Shown: positions 56,474 to 64,000, counted from the first letter of the stretch. The stretch is 64,000 nt of DNA from an uncultured Pelagibacteraceae bacterium (GCA_902634455.1 CACPKQ010000001.1:124001-188000), one strand, 5' to 3'. The notes: a model not told the origin generated them from the sequence alone. Made by a program: numbers and translations.

Positions 56474-56496
56474 TAATTCAGTGTTAAATTAAATCA

Positions 56497-56799
56497 ATGA
56501 AAATAAAAATAATAATTATTTTTCTTTCGATTTTGTTTTTTTCGTCAAGCTGTCAAACGATAAAGAAAAAATCCGATAAGATTGCTGAGAAAGAAAATGA
56601 AAGATTTGGTCTATTTTTAGGTAAACAAGTTTCAGAATTAAAAATGGAGTTGGGAGCTCCTACCGATGATTATATAAATGAAGCAGGAAATGAAACTTTA
56701 GTTTACAAAACTAAAAAGTATGGAATTCCTTGTGAAAGGAAATTTGAGATTAATGCAAACGGTACAATAATTAAATTTTCTTCAAGTGGCTGTATATAA
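56497..56799 (+). CDS. Small lipoprotein, SmpA/OmlA-like
   Basis: It is 100 aa. An N-terminal signal peptide with lipobox SSSC (Cys19) marks a lipoprotein. The remainder, FLGKQVSELKMELGAPTDDYINEAGNETLVYKTKKYG, matches the SmpA/BamE-like fold pattern (GmxxxdvxxxlGxP...y), and two later Cys (IPCERK and SSGCI) could pair. It is too short and divergent to be called BamE itself. It lies between two purine permease genes but has no obvious link to purines. Confidence 0.65.
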   Translation: MKIKIIIIFLSILFFSSSCQTIKKKSDKIAEKENERFGLFLGKQVSELKMELGAPTDDYINEAGNETLVYKTKKYGIPCERKFEINANGTIIKFSSSGCI

Positions 56800-56911
56800 T
56801 CAAAAATTAAAGCATTTTTTTCTAATTTTTCATTAAAAACGTCTTAAATTTATATATCAATTAAGTTTTATTTAAATTAATATTCTTTCAATTTAATATA
56901 AGGGAGGATAT

Positions 56912-58228
56912 ATGGCGAGAAAAAGAGTTAAAAGTTCAGGCGCTACTAACAAAAAGCTTCCACTAAATCAATCTATACCCTTAGGTATTCAGCATGTGTT
57001 TGCAATGTTTGCTGGGAACATCACAGTTCCATTGATTGTTGCTGGCGTTTTTGGAGTAACAACTGGAGAAAAAATTTTTTTAATTCAAATGGCCTTGTTT
57101 GCCGCAGGTGTGGCAACGATTATACAAACAGTAGGTTATAAAGATATAGGTTCAAGGCTACCGATTATTCAAGGAACAAGTTTTGCTTTTATTCCAATAA
57201 TGCTTCCTTTCAAAGCATTTGGCCTAGGAGCAATATTTACAGCTGCATTTATAGGAGGAATTTTTCAAATATGGATTGGTAAAATGTTAAAGCCAATTCG
57301 ACATATGTTTCCTCCATTAGTAACTGGAATAGTTGTTTTGATGATAGGAATTAGTTTGCTTAAAGTTGGATTTAAATATGCTGGTGGTGGAGTGTGGTTA
57401 ATGAATAATAAACCGGAAATTTTTGCCAATTGGCATCATTTAACTATAGCTGGAACTGTTTTAATAGTTGCGCTTTTAACAAACTTAAAAGGAAAAGGAA
57501 TGGTATCCGCAGCTTCAATTCTAATTGGAATAATTGCTGGGTTTATAGTTGCAGCTCTATTTGGAGAAGTTAGATGGGCAAAAATCGCTGCTGCTGGTTG
57601 GTTTGCATTTCCAATGCCTTTGCAATATGGAATAGACTTTGTTTGGGGTGCTGTAATATTGATGTTGTTCATGTCTATTGTAACGACAATTGAAACCATC
57701 GGAGATATTAGCGCAACAACAATGGGTGGTGCAAATAGAGAGGCTACCAATAAAGAACTTTCAGGTGGTATAATGGCTGATGGAGTTGGGACGGCTTTCG
57801 CATCAATATTTAATGCTATGCCTAATACTTCTTACTCACAAAATGCAGGTCTAGTTGCATTTACAGGAGTAATTAGTAGACATGTAGGAACAGTTGCTGG
57901 TGTTATTTTAATTTTACTAGGTTTGTTTCCAAAACTTGGTGGAGTTATTGCTGCTATGCCAGATTCAGTAATTGGCGGTGCCGCTATTATTATGTTCGGA
58001 TTAATTGCTGGAGCAGGAATAAAACTAATTTCCAAAGCAGAAATGAGCCAAAGAAATATTTTAATATTGTCTTTATCTCTTTCTTTCGGAATTGGATTAT
58101 ATGCATTTCCAGAGTTCGTCGCTCATGTACCAGATCTTGGAATTAAATTAGGATTGCTATTAACAACTGGTTTAATACCTGCTGGATTACTGGCATTTAT
58201 ATTAAATGCTATATTGCCTAAAAAATAA
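56912..58228 (+). CDS. NCS2 xanthine/uracil permease, UraA/UapA-like
   Basis: Second nucleobase permease, of the NAT/NCS2-1 branch. It is 438 aa with about 14 membrane segments. The start segment IPLGIQHVFAMFAGNITVPLIVAGVFG is the family opening (QHxxAMF), followed by GTSFAFIPIM and the NAT signature region with ETIGDISATT and NAMPNTSYSQNAGLVAFTGV, where the SQNAG context suggests xanthine or urate rather than uracil (tentative). GGAGG precedes the ATG. The 112-base gap upstream is AT-rich; I see no further structure in it. Confidence 0.9.
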   Translation: MARKRVKSSGATNKKLPLNQSIPLGIQHVFAMFAGNITVPLIVAGVFGVTTGEKIFLIQMALFAAGVATIIQTVGYKDIGSRLPIIQGTSFAFIPIMLPFKAFGLGAIFTAAFIGGIFQIWIGKMLKPIRHMFPPLVTGIVVLMIGISLLKVGFKYAGGGVWLMNNKPEIFANWHHLTIAGTVLIVALLTNLKGKGMVSAASILIGIIAGFIVAALFGEVRWAKIAAAGWFAFPMPLQYGIDFVWGAVILMLFMSIVTTIETIGDISATTMGGANREATNKELSGGIMADGVGTAFASIFNAMPNTSYSQNAGLVAFTGVISRHVGTVAGVILILLGLFPKLGGVIAAMPDSVIGGAAIIMFGLIAGAGIKLISKAEMSQRNILILSLSLSFGIGLYAFPEFVAHVPDLGIKLGLLLTTGLIPAGLLAFILNAILPKK

Positions 58229-58241
58229 ATAATTTTTGAAA

Positions 58242-58266
58242 CTTGTGGGGAAAATATCCCCACAAG
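58242..58266. terminator. Terminator-like hairpin between convergent permease and hsp20
   Basis: CTTGTGGGGA and TCCCCACAAG form a 10-bp GC-rich stem with a 5-base loop in the 51-base gap between convergent genes. Position argues for shared termination, although the T-runs beyond it are broken by other bases on both strands. Confidence 0.7.
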
Positions 58267-58279
58267 CAAGGTTTAAAAT

Positions 58280-58726
58280 TTATTTAATTTCAATAAGTTT
58301 TTTCTTCTTATATTCTGGTATAATTCTTTCACAAGCTATTGTTAAAAGACCATCTTTTAATTCTGCACCACCTACTTTTACATCATCTGCAATTGTAAAT
58401 GTTCTAGCAAATTGTCTTTGTGAAATACCTTTGTGAATAATTTCACCATCTTCATTTTTATTTTCAGATTTATTAACTTGTTTTGTTCTTACAGTTAATA
58501 AATTGTCTTCAAACTCAACTTCCACATCATTTTTGTTAAAACCAGCCAAAGCAACTTCGATAGAGTATTTATTTTTTCCAGTTTTTCTTATGTTGTATGG
58601 TGGATAGTTTGATTGCATACTCAAAGCTCCATTTCCCAACATATTTTCAAATTGGTCAAACATATCGTCAAAACCAATTGAAAAAGGTTTTAGTGAGTTA
58701 AATATAGATAGATCCTTACTTGTCAT
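58280..58726 (-). CDS. ibpA: Small heat-shock protein (Hsp20/IbpA)
   Basis: ATP-independent holdase that binds unfolding proteins. It is 148 aa: a short N-terminal region (SLKPFSIGFDDMFDQFENML), the alpha-crystallin domain (YNIRKTGKNKYSIEVALAGFNKNDVEVEFEDNLLTV to GLLTIACERI), with a C-terminal PE extension RIIPEYKKKKLIEI. It is typical of class A alphaproteobacterial sHsps. The leader appears to contain both a sigma-32-type promoter and a ROSE-like thermometer, so control is likely at transcription and translation. Confidence 0.95.
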   Translation of the reverse strand: MTSKDLSIFNSLKPFSIGFDDMFDQFENMLGNGALSMQSNYPPYNIRKTGKNKYSIEVALAGFNKNDVEVEFEDNLLTVRTKQVNKSENKNEDGEIIHKGISQRQFARTFTIADDVKVGGAELKDGLLTIACERIIPEYKKKKLIEIK

Positions 58727-58732
58727 AATTGT

Positions 58733-58750
58733 CCTCCTTTTTTAGCAAGG
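58733..58750 (-). ncRNA. ROSE-like RNA thermometer hairpin covering the hsp20 ribosome site
   Basis: On the minus strand CCUUGCU-AAAAA-AGGAGG folds on itself: C-G, C-G, U-A, U-G, an unpaired G, C-G, U-A. The UUGCU against AGGA with a bulged G is the defining feature of ROSE elements, which hide the Shine-Dalgarno site until heat opens the helix. The AUG follows six bases after the GGAGG. A second possible stem, UAGG/CCUA, lies upstream in the same leader. Leader length from the predicted start is about 55-60 bases. Confidence 0.75.
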
Positions 58751-58789
58751 TTATTTTTTATAAGCCCCATTAGGCGACCTACATTTTTT

Positions 58790-58817
58790 ATATGGTTATT
58801 ATTTTTATGTTTTCAAG
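58790..58817 (-). promoter_or_regulatory. Heat-shock (sigma-32/RpoH) type promoter for hsp20
   Basis: Minus strand: CTTGAAA followed 15 bases later by CCATAT. It fits both the enterobacterial CTTGAA-N14-CCCCATNT pattern (the last six positions of the -10) and the alphaproteobacterial CTTG-N18 spacing. It lies at the expected distance upstream of the thermometer. Confidence 0.6.
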
Positions 58818-58827
58818 ATTTAAAAAT

Positions 58828-60903
58828 TTATATTTTATTTGAAATTTTTAATGCAAACGCATAATCAAAAGCTATCTCTTCTATAGCTCCATCTCTACCA
58901 GATTTTCCACCGTGCCCAGCGTTCATTTCTGTTTTTAGTAAAAGCAAATTGTTATCAGTTTTAAAATCCCTTAATTTTGCAGTAAATTTTGCAGGCTCAT
59001 CAAACAAAACTCTATTATCACTTAAACTAGTTGTAATTAATATATGTGGATAATCCATTTTTTTAATATTGTGATATGGAGCGTATGAATAAATATAATC
59101 GAAATGTTCTTTATTTTCTTTTCCATTTCCAAATTCATCAAATTCTCCAACTGTTAATGGTAGTGAGTGATCTAGATTTGTAGTAAGAGAGTCGACAAAG
59201 GGAACCGCCATTATTATTCCTAAAAATAATTCTGGGGCTTTATTTAATACTGCTCCCATCAATAGCCCTCCTGCCGATCCGCCCATTCCGATTATCTTTC
59301 CTTGAGAGGTATATTTTTTATCAATTAAATATTTACCTACAGCTATATAATCATTGAAAGTATTTTTTTTATTAAGTAGTTTTCCTTCTTTCCACCACTT
59401 CATTCCTTTTTCCAATCCACCTCTAATATGAGCTGTTACCCATATAATATCTCTATTGATTAAACTTAATCTTGTTGATGAAAAACTCGGTGACATTGAG
59501 CTTCCATATGATCCATACCCATATAATAATAATTTAGCAGAACCATCTATTTTTGTTTTTTTGTGTCTTGTTATTGTTATTGGAACCATTCTTCCATCAT
59601 TCGAAGAACATTCATGTCTTTCAACAATATAATCTTGAGAATTGTGACCCGATGGAATTTCTTGTTCTTTAACTAATTTTTTTTCCTTTGTTTTTAAATT
59701 ATATAAAAAAGTTTTTGACTGAGTTTTTGGAGACGAATATGATAAATAAACAAGATCTGTATTTTTATTTCTTTGAGTTAATGAAATTCCCGGAACTATA
59801 ACCTTTTCATCAACAAAATTTAACTCTTCTTCAATATTTGTTTTTACATTTTTTACAAAAAGCTTACCAAGTGCATTTGAAATTTCAGATCTTAAAATCC
59901 AGTCGTTTAAAAAAATTAATCCACCGATTAAAACCTCATTTTTTGCTAAAATGTATGTTTTCCAGTTTTGATTATTTAAATCCTCACATTTTTCAATTTT
60001 AAAATCTTCAGCATCTTCATTTGTGTGATTATAAAAATAACCCCTCCATGAATCAACTGAATAAAGAATTCCTTTTTTTCTTTTTTTTATTAGTTTTGGT
60101 TTGGGTTGATCTTCGTCAACAGAAAAATAATATTGTTCAGAAGTGTTATGGTCTGAAGTTGTAATAAAATAATATTTTTCATCTGAGCTTAAGCCTATTC
60201 CAACTGTAAACGCTTCACTTTTTTCTTCAAAAATTAATTGATCTTGTGAAGTCGAGGTTCCTATTTTATGCCTAAATATTTTTCTAGGTCGATGAAATTT
60301 ATCTAGTTTTGAATAAAAAAAATATTTGTCATCGATACTAAAAGTAATTCCACCACTTGTATCTTCTATTTTTTCTGTTACCAGTTTGTTAGTTAAAATT
60401 TCTCTAACATAAATTGTATAATATTCTGAACCTTTTAAATCTAAAGAATAGCCCAACAATTGGTCGTTAAAACTAACTGATAAATCACCAACTCCAAAAT
60501 ATTCTGTTTTTAATTTTTCTTTTTCTTCATCTCCATTCCAAATTTGTTCAATTTTATCAGTGCCTATTTTTTTTCTTAATTTAATTGAGTAATTACCTTT
60601 AGCTGTTGTTTTGGTCCAGTACTCATACTTTTTATCTTTATACGGAAGTGATTCATCATCTAATTTTATTCTTCCTTTAATTTCATCAAATAATTTTTTT
60701 TGAAATTCTTTAGTGTCTTTCATGTGATATTCTGTATATGAATTTTCTTCTTCCAAATACTTTCTAACTTCTGGAAGCAGTTTTGAACTATCTTTTAAGA
60801 CTTCTAGAATGTTTTTTTGGTGTATCCAGCTATAATTATCTTCCCAGCTTATATTGTGACATGTTTTTAGTTCAGATTTTTTCTCAAGCTGTGGTATTTT
60901 CAT
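58828..60903 (-). CDS. ptrB: Oligopeptidase B (S9A)
   Basis: Prolyl-oligopeptidase-family serine peptidase cutting short peptides after Arg or Lys. It is 691 aa. An N-terminal seven-bladed propeller (residues ~70-400) is followed by the alpha/beta-hydrolase domain with LLYGYGSYGSSMSPSFSSTRLSL, AHIRGGLEKG, the nucleophile GMGGSAGGLLMG and the catalytic His in MNAGHGGKSGR. The HIRGG and GHGGKSGR forms mark oligopeptidase B. It is divergent from the DnaJ-like gene with only 18 bases between. Confidence 0.95.
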   Translation of the reverse strand: MKIPQLEKKSELKTCHNISWEDNYSWIHQKNILEVLKDSSKLLPEVRKYLEEENSYTEYHMKDTKEFQKKLFDEIKGRIKLDDESLPYKDKKYEYWTKTTAKGNYSIKLRKKIGTDKIEQIWNGDEEKEKLKTEYFGVGDLSVSFNDQLLGYSLDLKGSEYYTIYVREILTNKLVTEKIEDTSGGITFSIDDKYFFYSKLDKFHRPRKIFRHKIGTSTSQDQLIFEEKSEAFTVGIGLSSDEKYYFITTSDHNTSEQYYFSVDEDQPKPKLIKKRKKGILYSVDSWRGYFYNHTNEDAEDFKIEKCEDLNNQNWKTYILAKNEVLIGGLIFLNDWILRSEISNALGKLFVKNVKTNIEEELNFVDEKVIVPGISLTQRNKNTDLVYLSYSSPKTQSKTFLYNLKTKEKKLVKEQEIPSGHNSQDYIVERHECSSNDGRMVPITITRHKKTKIDGSAKLLLYGYGSYGSSMSPSFSSTRLSLINRDIIWVTAHIRGGLEKGMKWWKEGKLLNKKNTFNDYIAVGKYLIDKKYTSQGKIIGMGGSAGGLLMGAVLNKAPELFLGIIMAVPFVDSLTTNLDHSLPLTVGEFDEFGNGKENKEHFDYIYSYAPYHNIKKMDYPHILITTSLSDNRVLFDEPAKFTAKLRDFKTDNNLLLLKTEMNAGHGGKSGRDGAIEEIAFDYAFALKISNKI

Positions 60904-60921
60904 ATAATTATAATTTAATAC

Positions 60922-61431
60922 ATGAATATTTTTTTCTTAACACTTATTATTTTTGTCATAGTGTATTTTTTGCTTAATTGGTTTGTTAAAACCTCCAGTA
61001 AAAAAATTTCTAATGGAATTAGAACAATAACTATTATTCTATCAGTAATATTGGCTATAACAATGGCCTATGCTGGAAGATTTTTATTTTCTTTACCTTT
61101 TTTATTAATGGTACTTCCTTTGGTAAAAACTAAATTAGGTTTGTCTTTATTTCAATTTCTAAGAATATGGGGATTATTAAGAGTACTTAGAAATTCAGGA
61201 AGATTTAATTTTAATAATATTCATCAAAATCAAAATACACAAAATATTTCCCTTGATGAGGCTTACAAAATTTTAAATTTAGATCCAAAAAAAAAATATA
61301 CAAAACAAGAAATATTAAGCTCTTATAAAAAAATAATGAAAAAAATACATCCAGATATAAGTCCTGAACTTTCTCGTTTAGCTTCAATTGTTAATGAAGC
61401 AAAAGATATTGTGTTAAAGAATCTTGGTTAA
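60922..61431 (+). CDS. Membrane-anchored DnaJ-domain protein (Tim14-like)
   Basis: Membrane J-protein that should stimulate an Hsp70 at the cytoplasmic face. It is 169 aa: helix at residues ~2-22, another hydrophobic region at ~37-70, a linker, then a C-terminal J-domain (SLDEAYKILNLDPKKKYTKQEIL) with the HPD motif in KKIHPDISPEL and NEAKDIVLKNL. N-terminal anchor with C-terminal J-domain resembles mitochondrial Tim14/Pam18, a comparison known for alphaproteobacteria. Its 3' end overlaps the convergent GT9 gene by 4 bases. Confidence 0.85.
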   Translation: MNIFFLTLIIFVIVYFLLNWFVKTSSKKISNGIRTITIILSVILAITMAYAGRFLFSLPFLLMVLPLVKTKLGLSLFQFLRIWGLLRVLRNSGRFNFNNIHQNQNTQNISLDEAYKILNLDPKKKYTKQEILSSYKKIMKKIHPDISPELSRLASIVNEAKDIVLKNLG

Positions 61432-62387
61432 TTTAAAATATTTTTGAGTTTATTAAAAATTTTCTCTGGATTTATTTTTTCTTTTCCTAAAGTGTTATGA
61501 GTAACAGTTGTTTCACCGTCAGGTATGATAGGATGCATTTTTGAACTGTAGTTTCCGTACAATAGGGGTGTATCTGTCATTAGCACAATTGTTTCAACAC
61601 CTAATGCTGCAGATAGGTGACTAAAACTAGAATCGTTACATATTGCTATTTGACAATTTTTTATTATTGGAAGTGTATCCTTCAGCTTTATTTGATCTAA
61701 AGGAATACATCTGTCTTTGTGAATAGATTGAAGTATCTGTTTTAGTATAACTTGCTCTTCTTCATTTTTGCCAGTAGCTAAAAAAAATTTACAATTATAG
61801 TTTTTTATGGCCATTTCCATAAATTCAATATATTTTTTTGCAGGTACTCTTTTTGTGCTTCCTGATCCACCTATTCCAAGTAAAATATTAATTTCGTTAT
61901 TATCGATTTTAAAATTTTTTTTGGCAGAATCTATTAATTTATTTTCTAACTGTATAATGGGTTGGCTTTCTACATTTATATCCAATTGACTTTTGATAAA
62001 GTTTTGCGCGGTTTTAATAATATGTTGATTTTTTTTTGTAAACAAAGGGTATTGATATATTTCTTTAATACCTGAAAACTTTGAAATTAAATTAAATCTT
62101 AAAGATGAATTAAAAATAAATACTTTTTCAAAGTTAAATTTTTTTAAATCTTTTATGAGCTTAATAGATCCAAGTAAACCATCGTGAGAACCTGATTTAT
62201 TATCTCTATCTAAAATAATTATATTATTTATATATTTATTATTATCTAGGTATTCAGATGCTTTAGAATTTGCCTTTACAAGAATACTTACTGGTGAGTT
62301 ATATTTTTTGGAAATAGCCTCAATAAATGGTAAAAAAATTACCATATCTCCTATTCCCATCCTATTTTGAACTACTAAAATTTTCAT
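61428..62387 (-). CDS. Glycosyltransferase family 9 (heptosyltransferase-like)
   Basis: GT9 enzyme, related to lipopolysaccharide heptosyltransferases. It is 319 aa. VQNRMGIGDMVIFLPFIEAI is the N-terminal GxGDxxxxxP block, and the C-terminal nucleotide-sugar site has LLGIGGSGSTKRVPAKKYIEF and CNDSSFSHLSAALGVETIVLMT. It probably adds a sugar to surface glycolipid; the sugar is unknown. No other LPS genes are nearby. Confidence 0.85.
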   Translation of the reverse strand: MKILVVQNRMGIGDMVIFLPFIEAISKKYNSPVSILVKANSKASEYLDNNKYINNIIILDRDNKSGSHDGLLGSIKLIKDLKKFNFEKVFIFNSSLRFNLISKFSGIKEIYQYPLFTKKNQHIIKTAQNFIKSQLDINVESQPIIQLENKLIDSAKKNFKIDNNEINILLGIGGSGSTKRVPAKKYIEFMEMAIKNYNCKFFLATGKNEEEQVILKQILQSIHKDRCIPLDQIKLKDTLPIIKNCQIAICNDSSFSHLSAALGVETIVLMTDTPLLYGNYSSKMHPIIPDGETTVTHNTLGKEKINPEKIFNKLKNILN

Positions 62388-62437
62388 GTCTATTTATATA
62401 TTCTTTACTAAAATTTTTTTTTATATAAGTTTTATTT

Positions 62438-63322
62438 ATGACTGAAATTAAAGGCATTTATGCGGCCTCACTATCTATTTTAGATAATAATTTAGCTTTA
62501 AATGTTGATAAAACAATACAACATGCCGAAAATCTTATTGATATGGGCTGCCATGGTGTAGCAGTTTTTGGAAGCACAGGACAATCTCAGCTAATTTCTG
62601 TAAGTGAAAAAATTCAACTTATAAATAGTTTATCAAAAAGCAATCATAAAGATAAGTACTTAATAGGAACGGGACTTAATTCATTAAGTGAGACAATAAA
62701 TTTTATCAAGATCTCAAAATCATTAAATTTTTATAAATTTTTAATTATGCCTCCAGCTTATTATAAATATAGAGATGAAGATGTAATTAACTATTATTCA
62801 AGAATAGTAGAAGAAGTAAATGATTGTAAAATTGTATTATATAATTTTGAAAAACTTTGTGGCTACAAATTTAGCAAGGAGTGCGTTGAAGAATTGGTAA
62901 AAAAATTTCCAAAACAAATTGTAGGTGTGAAAGATAGCTCCTATAATTTGTTTGAAGTATTAAAAATTAAAAACTTTTCTGTTCTTCCAGGATCAGAAGT
63001 TAAGTTACTCACCGGTTTGGAGTTAGGCTGCTCTGGAATAATTACTGCAACATGTAATGTTACTGCACCTCTAGCCAGAAAAGTTTATGACGATTTTCAC
63101 GAAGGCAAAAATCAGACTGTAAATGAAAAATTATGTAATGTTAGAAAAGTTTTTGACCAATTTAATCTTATTGCAGGTCTACACACTTTTCTTTCGAAAA
63201 AAGACAGTTCTTATAAAAATATTTTACCAATACTCAGTTTGCTAAGTAAAAATGATGAAAAAAAATTGTTTGAAGATTTGAGTAAATTAGATTTTAATAT
63301 AAATAAATTTAAAGTAGCTTAA
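62438..63322 (+). CDS. DapA-superfamily aldolase/lyase (not a canonical DHDPS)
   Basis: TIM-barrel Schiff-base enzyme of the dihydrodipicolinate synthase/N-acetylneuraminate lyase superfamily. It is 294 aa. GVAVFGSTGQSQLIS replaces the usual GTTGE loop, the Schiff-base Lys is in QIVGVKDSS, and the Tyr is in IVLYNFEKLCG. The YNxPxR motif that gives DapA its substrate-binding Arg is absent (YNFEKL), so lysine synthesis is unlikely. It is followed directly by the cyclopropane synthase gene. Substrate unknown. Confidence 0.82.
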   Translation: MTEIKGIYAASLSILDNNLALNVDKTIQHAENLIDMGCHGVAVFGSTGQSQLISVSEKIQLINSLSKSNHKDKYLIGTGLNSLSETINFIKISKSLNFYKFLIMPPAYYKYRDEDVINYYSRIVEEVNDCKIVLYNFEKLCGYKFSKECVEELVKKFPKQIVGVKDSSYNLFEVLKIKNFSVLPGSEVKLLTGLELGCSGIITATCNVTAPLARKVYDDFHEGKNQTVNEKLCNVRKVFDQFNLIAGLHTFLSKKDSSYKNILPILSLLSKNDEKKLFEDLSKLDFNINKFKVA

Positions 63323-64000
63323 ATGAACCTAACAAAATTTTTAAAAAATCTATTCAAAGAAGATGGTTTCGTATTAATTGATGCAAATTTTAAAGAACAT
63401 ATGATTGGAAAACCAAAAAAACAAAATCCAATTAAGATAAGATTGTTAGATAAAACTTTACACTATAAATTGCTTTTACTACCTGATTTGTATCTTGGAG
63501 AGGCATATACGGATGGATCTCTTGTCATTGAAAATGGAACTCTAACGGAATTTTTGGATCTTGTAATGAAAAATATTGGAAGGAGTGAAACAAATATTTA
63601 TTCTAGAATTATAAACAAAATTTTGGGTAGCTTAAGATATTTAACAAACTTTAATTTAATAACTAAATCGAAAAGTAATGTTGCACATCATTACGACATT
63701 TCAGAAAAACTTTATGATTTATTTTTAGATAGTAATAGACAATATTCTTGTGCATATTTTAAAAGTGAAAATGATTCTTTAGAAATTGCCCAAAATAATA
63801 AGATGCAACATATAATTAAAAAGTTAAACCTTAAATCTAATCAAAAAGTTTTAGATATTGGATCTGGCTGGGGTACTTTAGCAATTGAAATTGCAAAAAA
63901 AACTCAATGTGAGGTTTTGGGCATTACTCTTTCAGAAAATCAATTAGAATACAGTCTTAATAAGGTAAAAGAACTAAATCTTGAAAATCAAGTGAGATTT
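63323..64000 (+). CDS. cfa: Cyclopropane-fatty-acyl-phospholipid synthase, N-terminal part (3' end outside window)
   Basis: SAM-dependent methylation of unsaturated phospholipid acyl chains. The ATG at 63323 directly follows the upstream stop codon and the frame is open to the window end (226 codons; absent from the ORF track because it has no stop). The N-terminal lipid-binding part has LPDLYLGEAYTDGSL; then VAHHYDISEKLYDLFLD, YSCAYFKSENDSLEIAQ, and the SAM loop VLDIGSGWGTLAIEIAKKT with GITLSENQ. These are the CFA/mycolic-acid synthase signatures. The C-terminal catalytic half cannot be assessed. Confidence 0.93.
   Translation, partial: MNLTKFLKNLFKEDGFVLIDANFKEHMIGKPKKQNPIKIRLLDKTLHYKLLLLPDLYLGEAYTDGSLVIENGTLTEFLDLVMKNIGRSETNIYSRIINKILGSLRYLTNFNLITKSKSNVAHHYDISEKLYDLFLDSNRQYSCAYFKSENDSLEIAQNNKMQHIIKKLNLKSNQKVLDIGSGWGTLAIEIAKKTQCEVLGITLSENQLEYSLNKVKELNLENQVRF

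Noticed and set aside
56351-56496. Guanine/adenine (purine) riboswitch before the purine permease
   Set aside because: The conserved purine-aptamer core and its loop-loop sequences are not present on either strand, though other symmetric elements are.
57436-57750. Antisense ORF of 104 aa inside the UapA-like permease
   Set aside because: Composition is the reverse complement of membrane-protein codons; no recognisable domain.

Overview
The window reads as a piece of a streamlined, very AT-rich alphaproteobacterial chromosome, most likely SAR11 (Pelagibacterales). This is inferred from low GC, almost no intergenic DNA, A/T-saturated codons, and alphaproteobacterial gene orders: priA-atpHAGDC split from F0, proB-proA-nadD-rsfS, metX-metW beside hisC-tyrA, chvI-chvG, and ahcY-tsaE-amgK-murU. 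It carries a class I lysyl-tRNA synthetase and a DUF1476 (zeta) ATPase inhibitor. No rRNA, tRNA, CRISPR, prophage or insertion sequence was seen. No gene-free stretch exceeds 150 bases.

Layout. 1-6.5 kb: 3' part of priA, then the F1 ATP synthase operon. 6.5-15.5 kb (minus strand): rppH, ctpA, rsfS, nadD, proA, proB, obgE, rpmA, rplU, gloB, metW, metX; metX has a SAM-II riboswitch behind a consensus promoter. 15.6-21.1 kb: hisC-tyrA (+), then NlpC/P60 peptidase, AmpG-like permease and TrkH (-). 21.2-24.7 kb: lysK, pyrD, rpmB and a YhhQ-type transporter (+). 24.7-27.8 kb: a polyamine operon (ornithine decarboxylase, deoxyhypusine-synthase-like protein, agmatinase-like ureohydrolase) with a hairpin and T-run in its leader. 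27.9-34.6 kb: RegA/ActR-type regulator, ABC ATPase, polA, chvI-chvG. 34.6-40.5 kb: ahcY, tsaE, amgK, murU, gpmA, VanZ-like protein, ATPase zeta inhibitor, nuclease, lytic-transglycosylase-like lipoprotein. 40.5-48.4 kb: RND pump with an unusually short adaptor, sulfurtransferase, msrA, DMT transporter, AlkA-like glycosylase, DUF1330 and GT17 proteins.

48.4-58.2 kb is the most coherent accessory-like block, a purine uptake, salvage and oxidation island. It holds uraD and uraH (divergent), xdhA, xdhB, guanine deaminase, a PuuD-type urate oxidase lacking the cytochrome c domain, a purine phosphoribosyltransferase and two different NCS2 permeases. Together these would take guanine and xanthine through urate to allantoin. 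No allantoinase, xdhC or dedicated regulator is present. The uraD-uraH gap holds a perfect 21-base palindrome with a TATAAT in each arm, and the gap upstream of the azg-type permease holds a 16-base palindrome plus nested inverted repeats.

58.3-64 kb: a small heat-shock gene whose leader looks like a ROSE RNA thermometer behind a sigma-32-type promoter, oligopeptidase B, a membrane DnaJ-domain protein, a GT9 glycosyltransferase, a DapA-superfamily lyase, and the 5' part of a cyclopropane fatty acid synthase cut by the window end.

All functional calls rest on motif recognition by eye. No database search was run.
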